DNA of 28,846 bases, from the NCBI GenBank assembly GCA_964584125.1, contig CAZOYP010000027.1, positions 1-28,846 of the forward strand, read 5' to 3'. The notes under the pieces are model-generated. The model ran no database searches. It saw only the letters and a list, made by a program, of their open reading frames with translations, and was not told the origin of the DNA. Source of the stretch: Nitromaritima sp964584125. GTDB lineage: Bacteria; Nitrospinota; Nitrospinia; Nitrospinales; VA-1. Shown one piece after another: positions 24,679 to 28,846 of this stretch (its first letter is position 1; the number at the start of each line of letters is the position of its first letter). The position numbers and the translations under genes are program-made.

Positions 24679-25440
24679 ATGCCAAAGACAGACTCATATG
24701 AGCTACCATCAAAAAACTCAGAGCAGAGAGCCGAACGTGTGCTAAAAAAAAATAAGCTTTGGAGAAATTTATTTCTTCTCAACCTCTGTATAAGTTTTTT
24801 GCTCATCGGCCTTTACTGGGTTCCTGTTAAAATGGTTCAGCTAGAAAGCTTTGTGGATTCGCCCAGCGTGAATCTCCCTAAAGAAGGTGTCGTCCCAATT
24901 AGTAATACCACTTCAACTCAAACCATAAAAGGGTCAACACCTGCAAATCTCCTCGAAACTAAATTAACTGTAATTAATGCATCTTCCGAAAACGACTGGG
25001 TATATTTCGACTTTTCTAGAGGAAAAGTGGTTAAAATTCATGACAAGACATCCCTTGAGTGGGATTTAGCATTTCGCAGAAGCAAGGTTATCTCCAACGG
25101 AGGCGCTACCAATAAGCTAGGTAAAGCGGGATTGATCAATTTAGGCTCGCTAAATTTTGACCAAGTGGTAGATGTCCCGCTTAATAATTATACCCCGGAC
25201 ACAGCCACAAAAACAGAAACAGAAAATTCTATTCTTTTGAAATGGTACTCTTACAATTACATTACCCACAAGCTTTCGGCTAAGTCAAATACCTATGCTG
25301 TCCAAACGGCTGACCAAAAATATGTAAAGGTTAAGTTTCTTGATTTTTATTGCACGAATAAGGAAACAGGGTGCATTAAAATGCAGTATGTTTATCAAGA
25401 TAATGGTTCAAATCAATTCACTAAACCCGCTTCTGGCTAA
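24679..25440 (+). CDS. Membrane-anchored HmuY-like protein
   Basis: The 253-residue protein has one N-terminal transmembrane helix (about 30-50), a Ser/Thr-rich spacer, then a HmuY-family domain (about 105-243). Recognisable patterns are VYFDFSRGKVV, SLEWDLAFRRSKVISNGG, a ILLKWYSYNYITHKL core and YVKVKFLDFYC then MQYVYQDNGS. HmuY of Porphyromonas is a secreted haem-binding lipoprotein. This homologue is tethered to the inner membrane instead and has Cys225 and Cys232. The HmuY fold does not by itself prove haem binding: the two His ligands of HmuY are not obviously conserved. Gene order links it to the CsgG-like protein. Confidence 0.75.
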   Translation: MPKTDSYELPSKNSEQRAERVLKKNKLWRNLFLLNLCISFLLIGLYWVPVKMVQLESFVDSPSVNLPKEGVVPISNTTSTQTIKGSTPANLLETKLTVINASSENDWVYFDFSRGKVVKIHDKTSLEWDLAFRRSKVISNGGATNKLGKAGLINLGSLNFDQVVDVPLNNYTPDTATKTETENSILLKWYSYNYITHKLSAKSNTYAVQTADQKYVKVKFLDFYCTNKETGCIKMQYVYQDNGSNQFTKPASG

Positions 25441-25580
25441 ATCTGGCCAACTATATTCTTTCCCCCATTTTAAAAGCAAACTGGGTATGTTCAATAGGTG
25501 GTGAACATGCTATTTTGTTTTACACAACTTTGAGTGATTGCACTTTAAAGATAGGTTAATTTTTATTTTTGGAGGAAGCT

Positions 25581-26147
25581 ATGGCATCATTAAAGGAACT
25601 ACTTTTCGGTAAATATGCAGGCGAAGGCCTCAACTTCGTAATAGAAGAGATGCAAAAAAAATACAGCCAAAAAAAAGGGCGCCGATTTAATCATGATAAT
25701 ATCACCTATGAGATAAGCCGTGGCGGAGTGGTTGATGAAAGCATGCAATTTGAGATAAGTTCGAAGATTCCTGAAGACGAACTCAAAGGTAATAAAGATA
25801 TGAAAAGCTATTTTTCAGAAATCAAAAAACTAGCATCAAAGTTTAAAAATAAGCCTATTAATATAGAAATGGAAAACATTATTCTGGACACAAAAAAAAA
25901 TACGGAAAAAGAAAGGGACTACGTGAAGCTGCTTTATAGCTACCCATTGAATGACCTATATAGTGACAAGGAAATATCTGAAAAAATCAAAGAAAACAAG
26001 CCTGCTTCAAAGGTAAGTGGGGCATTGACACAACAAGGCAATTTAGCCCTTCAACTAGTTCAAGAAACCACCCAAAGCTTCGCCCGCCAAAGTATTGAGG
26101 ACTTGATTAATGCCAATAAACTGGTAAGGACAAAAATCGCTGGTTAA
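25581..26147 (+). CDS. Protein of unknown function, Lys/Glu-rich
   Basis: The 188-residue product starts at ATG 25581; GGAGG at 25571-25575 sits five bases upstream, and an in-frame TTG at 25569 would place the ribosome-binding site inside the gene. It has no signal peptide, membrane helix or cysteine. The first helix MASLKELLFGKYAGEGL is followed by a highly charged region with YEISRGGVV and mixed helices, and an alanine/glutamine-rich end (ALTQQGNLALQLVQETTQSF). It is probably a cytosolic helical protein. I recognise no family. A 59-residue membrane protein gene starts seven bases after the stop. Confidence 0.75.
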   Translation: MASLKELLFGKYAGEGLNFVIEEMQKKYSQKKGRRFNHDNITYEISRGGVVDESMQFEISSKIPEDELKGNKDMKSYFSEIKKLASKFKNKPINIEMENIILDTKKNTEKERDYVKLLYSYPLNDLYSDKEISEKIKENKPASKVSGALTQQGNLALQLVQETTQSFARQSIEDLINANKLVRTKIAG

Positions 26148-26154
26148 AAACCTT

Positions 26155-26334
26155 ATGAACAGATTAGCTTATTATCTTGGAAGATCTTTACAACTGTTGG
26201 GGCTTGCCACAATCACCTCAGTAGTGGTACTTTTTTTTGGTCGGTGGAAAATGGAACCTCTTCTTTACCTGTCAATAATAGGAATAGTTGAGTTTTACGG
26301 AGGTACCTGGCTTCTTGAAAGAAAACAATCTTAA
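26155..26334 (+). CDS. Small two-helix membrane protein
   Basis: This 59-codon ORF starts at ATG 26155 and ends TAA 26332-26334. The sequence reads MNRLAYYLGRSLQLLGLATI and continues as two hydrophobic segments, about 10-28 and 36-52, joined by FGRWKMEP. The layout is a membrane hairpin. It follows the unknown gene by seven bases and lies 87 bases before the DUF420 gene. I know short proteins of this type near oxidase-assembly genes only vaguely and name no family. Confidence 0.75.
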   Translation: MNRLAYYLGRSLQLLGLATITSVVVLFFGRWKMEPLLYLSIIGIVEFYGGTWLLERKQS

Positions 26335-26421
26335 TGAAAAATTAAATTAAACGCTTTATACCACCTTAAATATTGAAAGCTACCCAGAGCTTTCTATTTC
26401 TTAATCTTTGCCTAGAAAAAT

Positions 26422-27132
26422 ATGAAAGAGTTACTAGCTCAACCTGGTTTTTTAGCCCCTTCTGGTACGTTTGGGGCAGACCTTAGCTACCTATTGGCAG
26501 TGGTTTTTACAGTCATGTTTCTTATAGCTTGGGTATTAGCTAAAAAAGGGCGTGGCACACAACACCATAAGCTAATCTTCGTGTCTATGGTGTCAATGCT
26601 AGTTTATTTTATTGGTTACTACTACGCCCGACAACTAGGTGTACTAACCCTTGAAGGAAAAGAAGGCTTTGGAGGTCCACAAGATGTCTACAACAATATT
26701 TTCATACCAACTTTAACGACACACTTGATCTTAGTCTGCCTTGGACTGATTTTATCAATATACATGATTTTTCAAGGTTTTCGTGCATGTGACAAAATTG
26801 AGGGCAATTATATTCTCCAAAGTCGGGAACTTCGAGCGAACCCCAAGATTTTTAAATATACCATAGCTATACTTGGGGGACTTTGGGCGGGAAATCAGTT
26901 GATTCTAACACTTATAAGAGACAAATCTTTTGCTGCAAGCTTAGCTTGGGCTATCATTTTCGGAGTTATTGGCTTAGTAGTTTACCTTGAAAAGTTTATA
27001 GAAAAATCGATCCCGGATGGAGCTAAGAGACATAAACTACTAGGCAGAGCAACTATGATAATTTTTGCTTTAATTTTAGTAACCAGCACACTTGTCTATT
27101 TAATGCTGTACGTGATTTATCCAAAAACATAG
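26422..27132 (+). CDS. DUF420 membrane protein (CtaM/YozB-like), extended form
   Basis: The 236-residue protein has about six transmembrane helices (21-40, 52-70, 98-118, 143-163, 170-190, 209-232). DUF420 features are GTQHHKLIF (His48, His49), a FGGPQDVY loop and TTHLIL (His101), then RHKLLGR (His204) and a final helix ending VYLMLYVIYP. In Bacillus, CtaM (YozB) of this family is needed for cytochrome oxidase activity, so a role in haem-copper or bd-type oxidase assembly is the best guess. Family members are usually four helices; two extra central helices here make it longer. A 351-base gap with no large ORF follows. Confidence 0.8.
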   Translation: MKELLAQPGFLAPSGTFGADLSYLLAVVFTVMFLIAWVLAKKGRGTQHHKLIFVSMVSMLVYFIGYYYARQLGVLTLEGKEGFGGPQDVYNNIFIPTLTTHLILVCLGLILSIYMIFQGFRACDKIEGNYILQSRELRANPKIFKYTIAILGGLWAGNQLILTLIRDKSFAASLAWAIIFGVIGLVVYLEKFIEKSIPDGAKRHKLLGRATMIIFALILVTSTLVYLMLYVIYPKT

Positions 27133-27483
27133 CCAAGGAAGACCGCATTGGGTAGAATGGGATAAAAACAATTAAAAAAAACCACCGAGGACGGGGCAAC
27201 GAACTGTAGACCAATAGGGTTTTCCCCTTGACACTTTTTGAAATCCTGTGGTAAAGTTCGCGAATTAAATGATCTCGAAGTACATGAGGAGTAGATAAAG
27301 GGCAGTAAGCCCATTAACTCCAAGACCTATATAAACTATGTTGTCGAATATTTTTCCGTCTTTGCTCGGCACTTACTTTCCTCGTAGTTAAGGGAATCTA
27401 GTTTCGGTTAAGCTAACATTCAGAATTTATAGCTGTCAAGAATATTTTTTTAATCTAACACTTTTATTTTAGGGGCGTTTTCA
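27133..27483. other. 351-base intergenic region with a promoter-like site and no ORF
   Basis: No protein-like ORF is visible on either strand here. A perfect TTGACA at 27228-27233 with TAAAGT 18 bases on (27252-27257) is a good plus-strand promoter candidate, predicting a start near 27264. That leaves a leader of about 220 bases before the first tiny ORF. A short GGGC-AGTAA-GCCC hairpin lies at 27300-27312. I see no tRNA, no known riboswitch core and no terminator. Confidence 0.5.
27228..27257 (+). promoter_or_regulatory. Sigma-70-type promoter upstream of the tiny-ORF cluster
   Basis: TTGACA (27228-27233), 18-base spacer and TAAAGT (27252-27257). The -35 is perfect, the -10 matches four of six. 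It probably drives the small ORFs at 27484-27815 and the intervening leader. Confidence 0.55.
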
Positions 27484-27588
27484 ATGGATATAGAAAAGCT
27501 TAAGGAAAAAGCCGGGCCGTGGATATACATGGGAACAGTCGTATTTTGTTTATGGTTTTTTTATTGGTTCGCTTCAGTTTGGCGATGA
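27484..27588 (+). CDS. Tiny single-pass membrane protein (34 aa)
   Basis: ATG 27484 is preceded by AGGGGC and ends at TGA 27586-27588. The 34-residue product begins with a charged segment (MDIEKLKEKAGP) and then one hydrophobic aromatic helix (about 13-31, ending FASVWR). It resembles the small single-helix subunits of respiratory complexes in shape, but I do not recognise a named family. Its stop codon overlaps the start of the next ORF (ATGA). Confidence 0.65.
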   Translation: MDIEKLKEKAGPWIYMGTVVFCLWFFYWFASVWR

Positions 27589-27629
27589 ACGAAAACGGCC
27601 AGAATAAAATTTGGTTTGGTAAATACTAA
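27585..27629 (+). CDS. 14-codon ORF overlapping the preceding stop (ATGA)
   Basis: ATG 27585 overlaps TGA 27586-27588 of the 34-residue ORF, the classic translational coupling arrangement. The peptide is MNENGQNKIWFGKY. It may be real coupled peptide or just a chance ORF; it is very short and without family match. The aromatic WFGKY end is noted because it resembles a peripheral tail of small membrane subunits. Confidence 0.3.
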   Translation: MNENGQNKIWFGKY

Positions 27630-27641
27630 AAGGGGGTAATT

Positions 27642-27815
27642 GTGGAATTTGAACAAAAAAAATTCATAACCGGAAAGTCTATTACATGGTTCATCATTGC
27701 GTTTATCGCGATGTTTTTCTATTACTTATTCATTAATTGGGGCCTCATGAAGGTTCAGGGTTTGGATTTCTACTACCTATGGAACACAGGCGGCGGTGGT
27801 GGTGTTGGTCACTAA
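27642..27815 (+). CDS. Small single-pass membrane protein with Gly-rich C-terminus (57 aa)
   Basis: GTG 27642 follows a strong AGGGGG run (27631-27636). The 57-residue product has one transmembrane helix (about 14-32, SITWFIIAFIAMFFYYLF), then GLMKVQGLDFYYLWNTG and a Gly-rich, His-ended tail (GGGGVGH). It is 53 bases downstream of the 34-residue ORF stop and is followed by a strong terminator. The family is unknown to me; a small respiratory or export-complex subunit is the best guess. Confidence 0.7.
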   Translation: MEFEQKKFITGKSITWFIIAFIAMFFYYLFINWGLMKVQGLDFYYLWNTGGGGGVGH

Positions 27816-27840
27816 TCACTAACTAAAGTATTTGCAGAGA

Positions 27841-27875
27841 AAATGGCAAGCTCTTGTAGCTTGCCATTTTTTTTT
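27841..27875 (+). terminator. Strong intrinsic terminator of the tiny-ORF cluster
   Basis: AAATGGCAAGCT (27841-27852) and AGCTTGCCATTT (27858-27869) form a perfect 12-bp stem with a CTTGT loop, running into nine T residues at 27867-27875. It separates the small ORF cluster from the phosphatase gene. Confidence 0.93.
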
Positions 27876-27911
27876 GCTACCAAATAATACTGTCTGCCCA
27901 TAAAAACAACC

Positions 27912-28574
27912 ATGAACGGCAAAGCAACCACTCGCATATACCTTATAAGACATGGTGAGACCGCAAATGCTGGGGAGGTTTGCTTTAATGGACATTTTGA
28001 TGTTGACCTTTCGGATAAAGGAAGAGAACAAAGCCACCTTCTTGCCAAAGCTTTGAGAAACCTACCAATCGATGCTGTCTATAGTAGCAACCTAAAAAGA
28101 ACCCAGATAGGTGCTGAATTTATAGCAGATGGACACAACTTAAAACACGTTCCTTATAAAGAATTACGTGAATTGGCCTTCGGTGATTGGGAAGGGTTGA
28201 GTGTAAATGAAGTCAATCGCAAATATCCCGGCAAACTAAAAGAGAGACTTCAAAATATAGAACTTTTCCAGGTTGAGGGTGGAGAATCGTTTTTCCAACT
28301 TAAGGATAGAGTAATCCCAAAATTCAAGAGTATTTTAGCAAACCACCCCTCTGATAATATCGTTATACTTTGCCATGGTGGTGTAATCCGGACTATTTTG
28401 GCCTATATACTAGAAATCTCCATAAAAAACCTTTTCCGCATCAATCAACCTTACGCGTCTGTAAATATCATCCAGTATTACGAAGGAGGAGATCCAGTTG
28501 TTGATCTGATGGGAGGAAATCATAATAATATCAGCTTACCTACCCCATCTGATAAAAAAATTTCTATTCAGTAG
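27912..28574 (+). CDS. Histidine phosphatase, phosphoglycerate mutase-like (CobC/alpha-ribazole phosphatase type)
   Basis: The 220-residue protein has the RHGET motif with catalytic His14 (LIRHGET), SSNLKRT (Arg63), ELAFGDWEG (Glu87) and CHGGVIR (His155). This is the 2H-phosphatase (branch 1) fold. The E-x-x-FGDWEG stretch is typical of CobC-type alpha-ribazole-phosphate phosphatases in cobalamin synthesis and of broad phosphatases, so the substrate is not settled. No cobalamin genes are in view. The ABC ATPase gene starts 12 bases after the stop, suggesting co-transcription. A strong terminator precedes the gene, so it has its own start. Confidence 0.88.
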   Translation: MNGKATTRIYLIRHGETANAGEVCFNGHFDVDLSDKGREQSHLLAKALRNLPIDAVYSSNLKRTQIGAEFIADGHNLKHVPYKELRELAFGDWEGLSVNEVNRKYPGKLKERLQNIELFQVEGGESFFQLKDRVIPKFKSILANHPSDNIVILCHGGVIRTILAYILEISIKNLFRINQPYASVNIIQYYEGGDPVVDLMGGNHNNISLPTPSDKKISIQ

Positions 28575-28586
28575 AAAGGTTATTTA

Positions 28587-28846
28587 ATGAGTTGGCTTAT
28601 CCGCATTCATAATGCAGATGTTTTTTTAAATGGCAAGCAAGTCCTCAAATCTATCGACTGGACTATGAAAAAAAAAGAGAACTGGGCTGTCGTGGGGGTT
28701 AATGGCGCAGGCAAAACATCATTTATGAAACTCATTTTTGGCGAATTAATACCAATTGACGGTGGCGAAGTTCGTTGGTTTGGAAATGAAAAACACGGAC
28801 CACTTAGCAATGCTAGAAAACGCATTGGCTTTGTATCAGCAGATTT
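28587..28846 (+). CDS. ABC transporter ATP-binding protein, ModF/MolC-like (5' end only)
   Basis: ATG 28587 follows AAAGG in the end of the previous gene. The 86 visible codons include Walker A GVNGAGKTS and the nearby ENWAVVG, which match the ENWAVVGPNGAGKS pattern of ModF/PhrA-type ATPases often linked to molybdate. The Q-loop start IGFVSAD is at the window edge. The C-terminal part, including signature and Walker B, is outside the window. Confidence 0.85.
   Translation, partial: MSWLIRIHNADVFLNGKQVLKSIDWTMKKKENWAVVGVNGAGKTSFMKLIFGELIPIDGGEVRWFGNEKHGPLSNARKRIGFVSAD

Noticed and set aside
25569..25580. TTG start for the 188-residue protein
   Set aside because: It would place the GGAGG ribosome-binding site inside the coding sequence.
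27117..27323. 68-residue minus-strand ORF in the gap after the DUF420 gene
   Set aside because: It overlaps the DUF420 3' end, has no ribosome-binding site and no protein-like pattern.
1..28846. tRNA, rRNA, CRISPR, IS element or phage remnant
   Set aside because: None of their signature sequences were found on either strand while reading the window.

Overview
The window is AT-rich chromosomal DNA from a Gram-negative, probably marine, bacterium. Several proteins have export signals or periplasm-type folds: a DUF4399 protein, a secreted trypsin-like protease with TPRs, an M1-type metallopeptidase and a SlyD-type FKBP. Separate GluRS and GlnRS genes, a seven-part SpoT/Rel enzyme, a FlgM-like anti-sigma factor, a HmuY-like protein and a fused cytochrome b/Fe-S oxidoreductase of the ETF:menaquinone oxidoreductase type would suit a low-GC Nitrospinota or former deltaproteobacterial lineage. 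That placement is inference: no rRNA or other decisive marker is present. There are no tRNAs, CRISPR arrays, transposases, integrases or phage genes, so this looks like core chromosome with small lineage-specific genes between housekeeping loci.

Layout. 1-306: AT-rich non-coding DNA, perhaps with the last codons of an upstream gene. 307-3240: secreted DUF4399 protein with a clear terminator, a protease-TPR fusion, and a convergent glutaminyl-cyclase-like M28 enzyme. 3396-4501: an orphan flgM with a sigma-28-like promoter, a minus-strand DUF1858 gene, and rpmB. 4512-9125: spoT/rel and recG, divergent. 9237-13200: an MFS sugar-phosphate-type permease, a membrane-anchored NusG-II protein and an M1-type metallopeptidase. 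13302-15683: a NarL-type sensor kinase/response regulator pair with a good sigma-70 promoter. 15854-17936: exported FKBP isomerase and gltX. 18048-18725: a small, self-contained transcription unit of two short genes sharing a C-terminal motif, with a perfect palindrome between the -35 and -10 boxes and a terminator at the end. 18777-23547, minus strand: Fe-S oxidoreductase, glnS and a voltage-gated cation channel. 23691-25440: a CsgG/TolB-like protein and a HmuY-like protein. 25581-27132: a protein of unknown function, a two-helix mini-protein and a DUF420 membrane protein. 27484-27875: three tiny ORFs in tandem before a strong terminator. 27912-28846: a histidine phosphatase and the start of an ABC ATPase gene.

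How it fits together. Housekeeping genes for translation, stringent response, recombination and fatty-acid/quinone electron transfer are interleaved with envelope proteins. The parts least explained by known families are the two-gene palindrome-controlled unit at 18048-18725, the tiny membrane ORF cluster at 27484-27815, the channel with an unusually acidic selectivity filter, and the flgM gene lying far from visible flagellar genes.
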